The notes under the pieces are model-generated. The model saw nothing but the letters and a program-made list of their open reading frames with translations, was not told where the DNA came from and ran no database searches. The position numbers were made by a program, and so were the translations under genes. This document shows positions 1 to 8,495 of a stretch of 64,000 nt of DNA, one piece after another. Numbering within the stretch: the first letter of the stretch is position 1; every line of letters starts with the position of its first letter. Source of the stretch: Rhizobium tibeticum (lineage in GTDB: Bacteria; Pseudomonadota; Alphaproteobacteria; Rhizobiales; Rhizobiaceae); assembly GCF_900110205.1 (NCBI RefSeq), contig NZ_FOCV01000007.1:124001-188000 (forward strand), read 5' to 3'.

Positions 1-606
1 GATCCCGCCGCCTTCGGCATGCATGTGGCTGAAAAATTCGGTGTCCTCGCCGCCGGTGCGTCCAAGCGCCAGGTTGAAGCGACGCCCGGCCACATGGGGC
101 GAATCGAGGCGAAGGAGGACGTTGCAGGTGTAACCGGTGCGGATTTCGCCGCCGACCCAGACGGGGAGGGTCGAGTGGAAGTCACCCTCGCGCATCCAAT
201 TCGGCGCCGTGGAGGAATAGACGCTGCGCACAGGGCCAAGCACGGCATCCGCCTTGGTCTTCCTGGCCGCGGCAAGCAATTCCACCAGCCACTCCTCGCT
301 GGCGTCCTCATCGTCGTCGATGAAGGCCAGGAAGTCGCCGGTCGCATTGTCCAGGCATGCGTTGCGGGCAATAGAGATGTTCGATGCCGGGCAGTGCACA
401 TAGGCAATCTCATGCGGAATGGTCGGGCGAAGGGCATCGATCCGTTCCCTCGCACTCGGAACCTTGTCGTTGTCGGCCACGATGATGCGCAGCTTTGCCC
501 CGTCCGGGACGGCCAGGACCGCAAGCGAAAGCAGCGCTTCGTCAAGCGAAGCGCGGCGGTAGGTGCAAACGCCGATATCGATCTGCATGGGTTTGACATC
601 GTTCAT
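1..606 (-). CDS. exoM: ExoM-type succinoglycan glucosyltransferase, 3' end cut by the window
   Basis: Only the first 202 residues are visible; the gene runs off the left edge. It is a GT-A fold family 2 glycosyltransferase. Seen: an N-terminal IDIGVCTYRR strand, VADND, the SNISIARN stretch, the metal-binding FIDDDED (DXD-like) motif and the GEIRTGYTCN segment, which together fit ExoM. In succinoglycan assembly ExoM adds a glucose to the lipid-linked intermediate on the cytoplasmic face of the inner membrane. The start ATG at 606 overlaps the exoA stop by four bases (ATGA), so translation is probably coupled within the exoH-exoK-exoL/A-exoM transcript. An alternative start lies six codons downstream. 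Family membership is firm; the sugar assignment rests on the family and its neighbours. Confidence 0.9.
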   Translation of the reverse strand, partial: MNDVKPMQIDIGVCTYRRASLDEALLSLAVLAVPDGAKLRIIVADNDKVPSARERIDALRPTIPHEIAYVHCPASNISIARNACLDNATGDFLAFIDDDEDASEEWLVELLAAARKTKADAVLGPVRSVYSSTAPNWMREGDFHSTLPVWVGGEIRTGYTCNVLLRLDSPHVAGRRFNLALGRTGGEDTEFFSHMHAEGGGI

Positions 607-1601
607 GAGGAGACCTTTTTGCCGCGGAAGCTCAAAAGCTCCATCCAGAAACCGGCTGACCAGGCGAAATGCATCACCATTGCCGAAACAGCAGCAAGCG
701 GGCCGTACGGGTTCCTGTGGCCGATGGCCATCCAGAAGCCGTAACCGACGCACGCGACAGCCCAGAGGCTGAACGGGATGACAGCCGCCCAGTTCAGAAC
801 GGCGAGAAACGCGCCGATGAAGACAGGCACGACGAGCAGCGGAAGCATCTGCCGAAGATTGGGCATGCTGCCGTGCTTGAGAATGTTCTTTGCCCGACCC
901 CGACCATAACCGAGGTATTGGCGAAACAGCGTCGAGATGGTCGAGCGCGGATAGTAGGTCATCCGGGTCTTGTCGGTCATCCAGATACCGAAGCCGCCCT
1001 GCTTCAGGCGGTAGTCGAGTTCCGCATCCTCGTTATGGCTGAAGGTCTCGTCATAGCCGCCCACGGCATCGAAGGCTTCGATGCGCATCAGTGCGTGGTG
1101 GCCGTGATTGGTCCAATGACCCTTTGCGCCTTCGCGATGCTTGGAGCCGCCGTTCCCGAGCTTGGAGTTCTGAGCAAAGGCCGTTGCCTTCTGGAAGACG
1201 CCGAAGCCAACGGTTTCCATTGCGACCACGACGGAGTCCGCCTGGGTCAGCACGGCCTCCTGCACAAGGCGACGGCAGTAGTCGGCTGGGTAGTCGCCGT
1301 GGGCGTCGATGCGGATCAGGTAGTCGTAGTCACGGCCAAAGGTCTGGACAGCGAGGTTGATCGCCGCGCTCTGGATGCGCCGCGGATTGTGCAGCAGCAC
1401 GACGCGCGGATCGGCGGTGCTGATGCGAGCGACGATTTCGCGTGTCGCGTCCGTACTGCCGCCGTCGGCGACAACGATCCGGGCATTCATGTGATCGAGC
1501 TCGAGGCTCAATTTGGCAAGGAGAGCCTCGATGTGCTTCTCTTCGTTCAGGCAGGGAATGATGATGAGACTGGAGACGCTGGCACCGGCATCAGGCTTCA
1601 T
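603..1601 (-). other. exoA: Internal ATG that would yield a stand-alone ExoA (332 aa)
   Basis: An ATG at 1601 in frame with the fusion begins MKPDAGAS just before the conserved ExoA strand LIIIPCLNE. AGAAGG lies about ten bases upstream, a usable ribosome binding site. The resulting 332-residue product has the length expected of ExoA. It ends with the four-base overlap into exoM. This suggests the ancestral gene boundary was here and that ExoA may still be made separately. Confidence 0.5.
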
Positions 1602-2810
1602 GGGTGTCCACCCTTCTGGAGATAGGCTTGTGGGAATAGTTGCCCCGGCGCCGCCCCTCTCTGCGGCTGCCGGAACAAGGCGGGAAAGGTTTGCGACGAG
1701 CGCAGCGCAATCGCTGCGGTCGGCAAGCCAGGTCTTGCGATCCTTGGCGGCGACGACCTCGCTCAACGCGCGGTAACGATCGCCGGTCATGCTTTGGAAC
1801 AGGTGCTCGAGCTGCGAAAGGCTCGCTTCCGGAAGCGCAAGGCCGATGTCGCGGGTCTCAAGGAAGCGTGCCGTCTCCGTGCCTTGCAGCGCGATCGGAA
1901 CAGCGCCGTAGAGGCAGCCCTCATAGAGCCGGTTTGGCAGGAGCCAGCTCGAATTGAGGCCCTCCTCGAAGAAATCGATGGCCCAGGAGAAATGGACGTC
2001 GTCGTAGATCGCCCGCAAATCTTCCGGGTTGCGATAGGCGCCTTCGAAACGAAGGTAAGGCTCGTCACGCACGAAGGCGTCGAAATCCTCGAATTCGGCG
2101 TAGGCGGGGCGGCCGCGCAGGACGATCTCGACCCTGCCTTCCATGCGACGCGAGAAATCGGCAAGCAGGCCGAGCGACTTGCGGCAACGAAGCGCGCCGA
2201 ACCAGCCAATCTTCCACGGCTCTCCGGGTTGCTTCAGCGGGCGGGCGAATGCCGGCTCGATGGCTGCCTCGTCGAGGGCAATCACCTTGTTCTCGATCAG
2301 AAGCGTCTCCGCTTTGATGCCGGATCGGGGACTGAAATAGTTCTCTATGAAGGCCGGAGAACTCGTCAGGATCAGCTTCGCATCCTTGCCGAAATGCGCC
2401 TCGGCACGCCGGATCGCAGTCCCCACCAGATCGTCGCGCAGCAGAAGGCGATGGATGTCCAAGCATTCGTAGACAATGGGAACGCTGCCACCGAAAAGCG
2501 CGTTGGCCCTTTGCGCGACGGCCAGCGCTTCCAGATTGCGCCCGATGATGAGATCCGGCTTCTCCACGTTCTTCAACAGTGCCTTGAGACCGGCCACGGC
2601 TTTTGCGACGGCGCCCATGCGCTGCGCAAACTTGGCATCGGTCGTGCGCCCAAGTTCGATCGGCGTGACACCCTCGACTTCGGCAAGCCGGTTCTCTCCG
2701 CGGCGAAAACCGGCGAGCACGACGTCGGCGCCCCCCTCGCGCAGCATCAGCATCCGCCGCCGTACGGCAGGGTCTGCCAGATCATGCACGAGGTAGAGCA
2801 CTTTGAGCAT
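603..2810 (-). CDS. exoL/exoA: ExoL-ExoA in-frame fusion of two succinoglycan glycosyltransferases
   Basis: This is one uninterrupted frame of 735 codons. Residues 1 to about 403 resemble ExoL (MLKVLYLVHDLADPAVRRR start, glycosyltransferase with a GWFGALRCRKS segment). Residues 404 to 735 are an ExoA-type GT2 enzyme (LIIIPCLNEEKH, VADGGSTD, RIDAHGDYP, a C-terminal hydrophobic pair of helices). In known rhizobial clusters these are two adjacent genes that add successive glucoses to the galactosyl lipid. The start at 2810 has an AAGGA site; a frame extension to 2882 exists but precedes the conserved N-terminus. No stop separates the two parts. An ATG at 1601 preceded by AGAAGG could still give separate ExoA. 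Either a real fusion or a lost stop codon (mutation or sequencing error) explains it. Confidence 0.87.
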   Translation of the reverse strand: MLKVLYLVHDLADPAVRRRMLMLREGGADVVLAGFRRGENRLAEVEGVTPIELGRTTDAKFAQRMGAVAKAVAGLKALLKNVEKPDLIIGRNLEALAVAQRANALFGGSVPIVYECLDIHRLLLRDDLVGTAIRRAEAHFGKDAKLILTSSPAFIENYFSPRSGIKAETLLIENKVIALDEAAIEPAFARPLKQPGEPWKIGWFGALRCRKSLGLLADFSRRMEGRVEIVLRGRPAYAEFEDFDAFVRDEPYLRFEGAYRNPEDLRAIYDDVHFSWAIDFFEEGLNSSWLLPNRLYEGCLYGAVPIALQGTETARFLETRDIGLALPEASLSQLEHLFQSMTGDRYRALSEVVAAKDRKTWLADRSDCAALVANLSRLVPAAAERGGAGATIPTSLSPEGWTPMKPDAGASVSSLIIIPCLNEEKHIEALLAKLSLELDHMNARIVVADGGSTDATREIVARISTADPRVVLLHNPRRIQSAAINLAVQTFGRDYDYLIRIDAHGDYPADYCRRLVQEAVLTQADSVVVAMETVGFGVFQKATAFAQNSKLGNGGSKHREGAKGHWTNHGHHALMRIEAFDAVGGYDETFSHNEDAELDYRLKQGGFGIWMTDKTRMTYYPRSTISTLFRQYLGYGRGRAKNILKHGSMPNLRQMLPLLVVPVFIGAFLAVLNWAAVIPFSLWAVACVGYGFWMAIGHRNPYGPLAAVSAMVMHFAWSAGFWMELLSFRGKKVSS

Positions 2811-2866
2811 CGACGTTCCTTTTTGGGTGCCGGCTTCCGCCGCGCTTGTTGTCTGCGGGATGCTGG

Positions 2867-3661
2867 TCAGTTGAGCGTGCATGCGATCGATTCAGGGAAC
2901 TGGCACTTGTCACCGAGCGCGGTGAAAGCCACGCGATCGACGCTGAGAACGGCTGGCTTCGTGTAGTCGAAGCGCCCCATCCAGTTCGAGAGCGTGTCCG
3001 AACCCCATAGGCTGAAGAAGATCTTCTGCGGGTTGGACGGTATCTTCGACGGATCGGTAACATCTTGGACAAGCTTGCCGTTCAGGTAGTAGCGCAGGCG
3101 ATCCTTTTCCCAGATGAAGGCATAATCGTTGAAGCCCTCGTCGGCCTTGCTGCCGACAGGAACGAGCTTCTCGTTATCGCCCTTGGCCTGCACGTACTGG
3201 TTCACCTGCACTTCGCCGGTGTTCTTGCCCAGGACTTCGAAGTCGATCTCGTCGTGCTTCTGCTTGTCGGCAGGGCCGATGTAGGTGAAGAAGGCGGAAT
3301 TCAATCCGGAGCCCGTACCGGCCTTGATGCGCGCTTCATAGGTGCCGTAGCTGTAGCGCTTGGTCGTCTGGATCTCGCCACACAAGTAGTTGCGGTCCTT
3401 GGACTTTCCGTCCGCGAACGAGAGCTGCAGGGCGCCATCCTCTACCTTCACCTGGTTTTTCGACCAGGTGCAGTTCTGATGGGCGCCGTTGTTCCAGCCA
3501 TCCGACACGTACCAGAAGCCGCGGTTGATCTTGTCGAAGTCATCCACAAAGGACTTTCCGGAGGTCTGTTGTGCCGAAGCCGGCAGCGCCGAAACGCAGG
3601 CTGCCGTGATGGTCAGAAGGCTCAGGCAAAGTTTTCGCGCATGGGCGATTTGGGTCGTCAT
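2867..3661 (-). CDS. exoK: ExoK secreted endo-beta-1,3-1,4-glycanase (GH16)
   Basis: A 264-residue secreted glycoside hydrolase family 16 enzyme. The N-terminus is a signal peptide with a hydrophobic core (LCLSLLTITAACVSA) and likely cleavage after ASA near residue 30. The GH16 active site HDEIDFEVLG is intact, giving a catalytic glutamate at about 138 and the acid/base at about 142. A conserved Trp/Cys-rich lectin-like core surrounds it. ExoK cleaves nascent succinoglycan to give low-molecular-weight polymer. The gene starts three bases after the exoH stop and precedes exoL/A, as in the classical exo cluster. Length and motif order match the family, and nothing looks damaged. Confidence 0.94.
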   Translation of the reverse strand: MTTQIAHARKLCLSLLTITAACVSALPASAQQTSGKSFVDDFDKINRGFWYVSDGWNNGAHQNCTWSKNQVKVEDGALQLSFADGKSKDRNYLCGEIQTTKRYSYGTYEARIKAGTGSGLNSAFFTYIGPADKQKHDEIDFEVLGKNTGEVQVNQYVQAKGDNEKLVPVGSKADEGFNDYAFIWEKDRLRYYLNGKLVQDVTDPSKIPSNPQKIFFSLWGSDTLSNWMGRFDYTKPAVLSVDRVAFTALGDKCQFPESIACTLN

Positions 3662-3664
3662 GTG

Positions 3665-4795
3665 TCACCTTTGCTGTGTCACGAGTTTGGGAGAGATGTC
3701 GTGGGGCGAGGCCGGCGTCGCGGACCGTTTGGTTCGGCTGCCCGTCAAAATTGCGTAGATGCGTGGGAAATTCCTCCGGCACAGTCCGTTCGAAAAGGCG
3801 AGGAGCGGAAACAGCAGGGCGAAAGACAGGACGAAGAAGAGTGGATAGAAGCTCACATCCGTCTTGCCCCACAGGATCCACAGAAAGATGAGCAGCGGGT
3901 AATGGGCGCAAAAGATCCAGAAGCTCAGGCTTCCGGTCTTCGCAAGCCGTTGGCCGAGCTGCGTCTTGATCAGCGGAGCCGACAGCAGCCAGAAGCCGAG
4001 CGCGCCGACGATTGCTAGCGCATTGCGGAAGAACTGCACCCAGTCCGGCAGGGAAGGGCCGGTGTAGAAGATGGCCGTCGCCAGAAGTGCCGAGGCGGCG
4101 AGCAGCAGGAAGACGCCAAGGGCGGCAAAGCGGTCGAGCGCCTTCAGGTCGAACTGCTGCAGGGCAATGAAGATGCCGAGACTGAAGCTGAAGAGGATCG
4201 AGCGCTTCAGAACGATGTAGATCGACAGCTCCGGAATCAGCGCGATTACCAGCAAGGAGGTCAGCGTCAAAATCGGAGCGCGGCCGATCAGCCACGCGAG
4301 GATCGGCGAAAGCAGGATGCAGACGAAGAGATCGCGGAGGAAATAGAGGGGTACGTTGGCCGGAAAATCCTCCACCGCCAGCACTTGCGTCATCAGATCG
4401 CGGCCGGATGCGTTCAGCGGGTCGGGCAGATAGCCTTCGCCAACGCCGAGGCTGGTGGCCAGGACGATCGCCGCGATAAACGCGCAGTTCCAAAGCAGGA
4501 ACGGCAGGAACACCGTCTGCACCTTCGTTCGCACGGTTTTCTTGTAGCTGAAGTTTTCCTGTCCACTGCGAAACAGCAGATAGCCAGAGATCGCGCTCAG
4601 GCAGGGAACGCCCACGCGAAAGAGTGCCTCCGTCAGGAAAACCCGGATCCAGTCAAATGCGCCGTAGGTCCCGTCGTAGGGACTGCTGGCGGCGTCGAAC
4701 GGTATATGGACGAACACGATGCCCGAAATGAGCACAATGCGCATCAGATTGATCCGTGACGATACGTTCGCATCAACATTCACGTTGTCAGTCAC
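3665..4795 (-). CDS. exoH: ExoH-type succinyltransferase, multi-pass acyltransferase 3 family
   Basis: About 376 residues with ten or so hydrophobic helices, an early SSRINLMRI segment and the membrane histidine of LISGIVFVHIPF, typical of acyltransferase family 3. ExoH puts succinate on the succinoglycan repeat unit at the inner membrane. The frame is open to 5020, but the upstream 75 codons look like leader DNA. I chose GTG at 4795 because VTDNVNVDANVSSRINLM resembles the start of ExoH proteins. A second GTG at 4783 has AAAAGGGG at better spacing, so the start is uncertain by a few codons. This is the first gene of the minus-strand exoHK(LA)M transcript. Confidence 0.88.
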   Translation of the reverse strand: MTDNVNVDANVSSRINLMRIVLISGIVFVHIPFDAASSPYDGTYGAFDWIRVFLTEALFRVGVPCLSAISGYLLFRSGQENFSYKKTVRTKVQTVFLPFLLWNCAFIAAIVLATSLGVGEGYLPDPLNASGRDLMTQVLAVEDFPANVPLYFLRDLFVCILLSPILAWLIGRAPILTLTSLLVIALIPELSIYIVLKRSILFSFSLGIFIALQQFDLKALDRFAALGVFLLLAASALLATAIFYTGPSLPDWVQFFRNALAIVGALGFWLLSAPLIKTQLGQRLAKTGSLSFWIFCAHYPLLIFLWILWGKTDVSFYPLFFVLSFALLFPLLAFSNGLCRRNFPRIYAILTGSRTKRSATPASPHDISPKLVTQQR

Positions 4796-5328
4796 CCCTT
4801 TTGGGCCGCACCTCCCCTTGCGACCGTTTTCAATCAGAGCAGACTCGAGCCCGCACCCCGAAGTTAGGGCGGATTCACGGAAGAAAATATGGCAGTGCAG
4901 CAAAAAGTGATCGGGGTCCCACTTCGTAACAGTCGTCCTGTCCTGGCTCAGTATGGGAAAAAGCCTATCTATAGCTCTGCCCGAATCGTCCTGAACGTCA
5001 ACGACAGCAGTGTATTTCATAACATGATGATATTCATCAATTTCTGGCTATTTCCCTCGCCACGCGGGGCAAAAGTTTTTGTTGACTGGTGAACGATTGT
5101 TACAACGCGAGGCTGACGAACCGCTCCGATCGTGGCCGAATTGCGACCGGAGACCGGGCAGCCGTTTCGTTTCGATACGATGGCTCTGGTCCGGTCCACC
5201 AATCCGCTTTGACAAACTTCGGCCGAAATGAACGTCATCATTTTGCAGTGCAGCAGACTTGCTTGGCTTTCAGTCACCCCTAGATGCGCTGGGGTGGAAG
5301 CATCACTTCGCGTATCCAAGGAGAGTAT
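4796..5328. promoter_or_regulatory. Divergent exoH/exoW upstream region with a short inverted repeat
   Basis: About 530 bases without a convincing gene lie between exoH (leftward) and exoW (rightward). Small open frames here have no family signature. The only clear structure is TGATGA-TAT-TCATCA at 5026-5040, a perfect 6-base inverted repeat suitable for a dimeric regulator. In S. meliloti MucR and other regulators act upstream of exoH, but I cannot assign this repeat to any of them. Confidence 0.45.
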
Positions 5329-6288
5329 ATGGCGGCCTTCACGATCATCATCCCGTTCTACCAGCGTCAGGACGGCATTCTCAGCCGCGCCCTGGCGTCG
5401 GTCTTCTCGCAAAGCTTCAAGGATGTTGATGTCATCGTCGTCGACGACCAGTCACCACGCTCTCCCGATGCGGACCTGGCTCGCCTGTCGGAAAAGGACA
5501 GGGCGCGCGTCACGGTGATCGCTCAGCCCAACGCTGGGCCAGGGGGAGCCAGAAACACCGGTCTCGATCATGTGCCGGAAGCGACGCGGTATGTTGCCTT
5601 TCTCGACTCCGACGACGTCTGGACACCCGATCATCTGGCGAATGCGGCCAACGCGATGGAAGCCTTCGGTGGCGACTGCTACTGGGCGTCGATCGAAGGG
5701 GGCGAGGAATTCGACTATCATTTCGGTATCGCCGCGCTCGAGAAAGAAGACGGGGCGCGGCGTCTGCTGGACACGCCGCTGATCCTCGAGGTGCCGGATC
5801 TCGCCGGCGTCATGCTGAAGAACTGGGCCTTCCTGCACATGTCCTGCATGGTCATCGGCCGACCGCTGTTCGAAAAGGTGCGTTTCGATGCGGCCCTGCG
5901 ATTGGCGGCCGAGGATGTCCTGTTCTTCTGCGATTGCATCATTGCGGCCAAACAGGTGCTGCTCTGCGCAGAGCCGGGAGCGCTGCGCGGGGAAGGCATC
6001 AACATCTTCCACGGTGTCGACAACGCCTCACCGGAGTTTCTCAAGCAGCAGTTCATCACCTGGATGGCACTCGACCAACTGGAGAGCCGCTTCTCGCGCC
6101 GACCGCAGGAGGTCGCGACGATCAAGGCGCACAAGAACACCGCGCGTAAGCAGGCGATCTGGAGCCAGATCGGGCTTCTGCGTCGTCGCAAGACGCCAGA
6201 TTTCAGGTTGCTGGCACGCTGGGCAGCGCGCGATCCCCGCTTGCTTCAGAGCGCCCTGCAGCTGGCTGCCGGCAAGTTCTCGAGATAG
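5329..6288 (+). CDS. exoW: ExoW-type succinoglycan glucosyltransferase
   Basis: A 319-residue GT2 enzyme. It begins FTIIIPFYQRQDGILSRA and carries IVVDDQSP, NAGPGGARNTG, the DXD-like FLDSDDVW and a C-terminal acceptor region with AAEDVLFFCD. Length and motifs fit ExoW, which adds the terminal glucoses of the succinoglycan side chain. The ATG at 5329 has GGAGAG five bases upstream; an in-frame extension to 5284 is unlikely to be used. In the classical cluster exoT lies before it and exoV after it. Here exoW stands alone, converging on exoU with an 11-base gap. Confidence 0.88.
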   Translation: MAAFTIIIPFYQRQDGILSRALASVFSQSFKDVDVIVVDDQSPRSPDADLARLSEKDRARVTVIAQPNAGPGGARNTGLDHVPEATRYVAFLDSDDVWTPDHLANAANAMEAFGGDCYWASIEGGEEFDYHFGIAALEKEDGARRLLDTPLILEVPDLAGVMLKNWAFLHMSCMVIGRPLFEKVRFDAALRLAAEDVLFFCDCIIAAKQVLLCAEPGALRGEGINIFHGVDNASPEFLKQQFITWMALDQLESRFSRRPQEVATIKAHKNTARKQAIWSQIGLLRRRKTPDFRLLARWAARDPRLLQSALQLAAGKFSR

Positions 6289-6299
6289 TCGAACCCCGG

Positions 6300-7301
6300 C
6301 TACTTGGCCGGGGCGCTCAGAAGATATCGCAAGCCATTGCCCTGCGCGGTGACGGAGACGCCACCGGGATTGCGTATCCGCTCCGTCTTGTCCATCAGGA
6401 TGCCTGCTGCGACAGACGGGAACGCCGCCGGGTGCGTCGCGATGTGGGCGATTGCTGCCAGCGGGCCTGATTGTGACTTGATGTCGAGGAACCGCCGCAG
6501 TTCATATTTGCCGCGCACATGCCGCTCATGCCGACGCACGGCTTCTGCGGCCTCTGGCGGCAATCTCGATGACGTCAGGAGCGCGCGATCGGCCTCGTAA
6601 AGGCGGCGAAGATCGTCGGTGCGGTGAGTGCCGCTGAGCGAATTTCCGCGCACGACAGCCCCGTAGCCGCAGCTGTGAATCACCTTATAGCGCGCGCCGA
6701 GCGCCAGGGCGCGGATGTAGAGGTCGTAATCCTCTCCAAGCCGCATCTCCTCGCGGTAACGCAAGCCATGCTTGTCCAGGAAAGCCCGGCGCATGATCGG
6801 CTTGAGGAAGCCGATTTCGCCGCGGCGGACGCCACGCTTGGAAATGTTGCCATCGACAAAGGTGGGCAGGTCGAGGAAGAGCGGACTTTCGGCAAATTGC
6901 TGGAGCCGCTGGGGAGCCTGGCTCGCCGTATCGGCGTCGACGAACGCGATGTTGTCGGCAACGAACTCCCAGTCGTCTTCCGCGAGCATCCGGCCAAAGC
7001 GGCCATCGAAGAAGAAATCGTCTGCATCGAGGATTGCGATCAGGGGTGCTGAAGAGATGTCAATGGCGTGGTTACGGGCGGCGGACGGCCCTTTGTTCTG
7101 GTCGAACCTGACGACATTCAGCCTGCCGCTGGCGTCGTCCGCACGTTTTGCGGCCGCGGCCGTGCCGTCGCTGGAGCCATCATCGACGACAACCACTTCG
7201 GCCACTTCCGGCTCCCGAAGGGCCGATCTAACGGCGGTTTCGATGGTGTCCGCTGCGTTCTTGGCAGCGATGATGACGCAAATGCTTGCGGTTTTTGCCA
7301 C
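6300..7301 (-). CDS. exoU: ExoU-type succinoglycan glucosyltransferase
   Basis: A 333-residue GT2 glycosyltransferase with the nucleotide-sugar-binding start ICVIIAAKNAADTI, VVVVDDGSSDGT, GPSAARNHAI and the metal-binding ILDADDFF. The middle segment MRLGEDYDLYIRALA is typical of this subgroup. ExoU adds the fifth glucose of the repeat unit. It lies downstream of exoX on the same strand, 135 bases after the exoX stop, and converges on exoW. Assignment to ExoU rather than ExoW or ExoO rests on length and position next to exoX. Confidence 0.86.
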   Translation of the reverse strand: MAKTASICVIIAAKNAADTIETAVRSALREPEVAEVVVVDDGSSDGTAAAAKRADDASGRLNVVRFDQNKGPSAARNHAIDISSAPLIAILDADDFFFDGRFGRMLAEDDWEFVADNIAFVDADTASQAPQRLQQFAESPLFLDLPTFVDGNISKRGVRRGEIGFLKPIMRRAFLDKHGLRYREEMRLGEDYDLYIRALALGARYKVIHSCGYGAVVRGNSLSGTHRTDDLRRLYEADRALLTSSRLPPEAAEAVRRHERHVRGKYELRRFLDIKSQSGPLAAIAHIATHPAAFPSVAAGILMDKTERIRNPGGVSVTAQGNGLRYLLSAPAK

Positions 7302-7391
7302 GCTTTACCTCCGTTGTTTCTCCCAACAACTAGGACGTCAAAATGTGGCGGACAACGGTCGGCTGTTCAAATGATGTTACGAACGGGGGCT

Positions 7392-7410
7392 GCTCTCCAT
7401 GTTGGAGAGC
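7392..7410 (-). terminator. Hairpin between exoX and exoU
   Basis: GCTCTCCA-TGT-TGGAGAGC forms a perfect 8-base stem with a three-base loop, just downstream of the exoX stop in the direction of transcription. No strong T-run follows, so it may attenuate or stabilise the exoX message rather than terminate it fully. Confidence 0.4.
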
Positions 7411-7436
7411 CATGGCAGCGCCGCAAACAGCAACCC

Positions 7437-7703
7437 TTAGCGGTTGAATGGTTCAGAGCCGTTGAACGGCCTGACAGGCAGCTTTTCCGCTTCTTCGCGC
7501 TTCACTGCGGGGCGAATCGTGCGGCTCCGGGCTTCCTTCCAAACGAGGTATAGGATGCCGCCGAAGTAGCCGGTCTGAAGCAGGACGGCACAAATCGCCG
7601 TCTTGATCGCGGTGCCGGTCAAGGAACCGCTCAGCCAATACGTCGCAACAGCAAATACGGCCAATGCGCCGAGCATGCTGAAGATAACGCGAGGTGCATA
7701 CAT
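7437..7703 (-). CDS. exoX: ExoX, small membrane repressor of exopolysaccharide synthesis
   Basis: A small protein of 88 residues. It starts MYAPRVIFSMLGALAVFAVA, with two predicted membrane helices followed by a basic, charged cytoplasmic tail. It matches the ExoX/PsiA type of inhibitor, which antagonises the galactosyl-transfer step carried out by ExoY when overproduced. I chose the ATG at 7703 because GGAGGAGG lies directly upstream at good spacing; an ATG at 7718 and a TTG at 7733 are alternatives. It is transcribed divergently from exoY across a long control region, the arrangement expected if the exoX:exoY dosage ratio sets polymer output. Confidence 0.85.
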   Translation of the reverse strand: MYAPRVIFSMLGALAVFAVATYWLSGSLTGTAIKTAICAVLLQTGYFGGILYLVWKEARSRTIRPAVKREEAEKLPVRPFNGSEPFNR

Positions 7704-8495
7704 CGTCGCCTCCTCCATCGGAGCTTCGTTCAACGAACAATCATTGAAGACGAAAGCGCCACCAGGATCCTTCCTAGGATAATGTTTTACAGGACTTCCT
7801 GTTTCAACAGAAGCTCTGGAGACGTTTTTTGCGTCTGCGAAATGGGTAGTACCGCGACGATCTTAAAGGTTTCTTCCGGCTATTGGTAAAAATGCCACGT
7901 GCTGCCACCGTTCCATCGGTTTCGCGAAAGATGATTAAAAAATAATACGCACATCTTTGGTTGCGAGCAATTAGGCAATGCACGTATCTATTAGTGCCAC
8001 AATGTCGGTCATATCGGGTGGGTAAGAGCGGTTATCCGTTCAACTTTTATTACAAAGTTTTAAATTCAAACGGTTAGCTGTTGCAGTGCAAAATTGATGG
8101 TGCAATGCAATAAACGGGTTCTTTCGACAAATAGAATCCGCCGCTTTTCCAGAAGCCGCCAATGCAAACCACCAATTGTCAGCACCACGCCCGAAGGACC
8201 TAGACTTCAGTATCTTTGGTGCGCATAGCAATGGTCGAGACTTTTATTGGTACACGCAGAGATTATTTCCCGATCGCCAGAGAATTGTATAGCTGTTTCA
8301 GCAAAATCTTAAAAACAAAAAAGTTGAACGGCGGCTACAAAAACACCTCGTAAAGCCTCGGTCTTAAAATTGTGGCTTAAAAAAACAAAATCACCTCATA
8401 CACTTCGAATTCGTCAGCGCTAGCTAAGCGGCCTGAGCCTACCCGACCACCAGAGCCTACCCGACCAAACGGCAAACATAAGTGGAGTTACCTCT
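7704..8495. promoter_or_regulatory. Long AT-rich exoX/exoY divergent control region
   Basis: This is a 792-base non-coding stretch, clearly more AT-rich than its surroundings, between exoX and exoY. The AT-rich runs around 7925-7955 and 8270-8400 suit a MucR/H-NS-like or bent-DNA region; MucR is known to act on exo promoters in S. meliloti. Near the exoY end is a tandem 15-base repeat (8435-8467). Short open frames inside (for example 8040-8231 on the minus strand) have no family signature and poor codon character. Confidence 0.55.
8435..8467. repeat. Tandem 15-base repeat just upstream of exoY
   Basis: GAGCCTACCCGACCA occurs at 8435-8449 and again at 8453-8467, an 18-base period, ending 28 bases before the exoY start codon. 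The copies are perfect. Placement in the presumed leader of exoY suggests an operator or an RNA-level control element, but no known motif was recognised. Confidence 0.6.

Noticed and set aside
4796..5020. N-terminal extension of ExoH in frame
   Set aside because: The 75 extra codons have no similarity to ExoH starts and odd composition; the family N-terminus begins near 4795.
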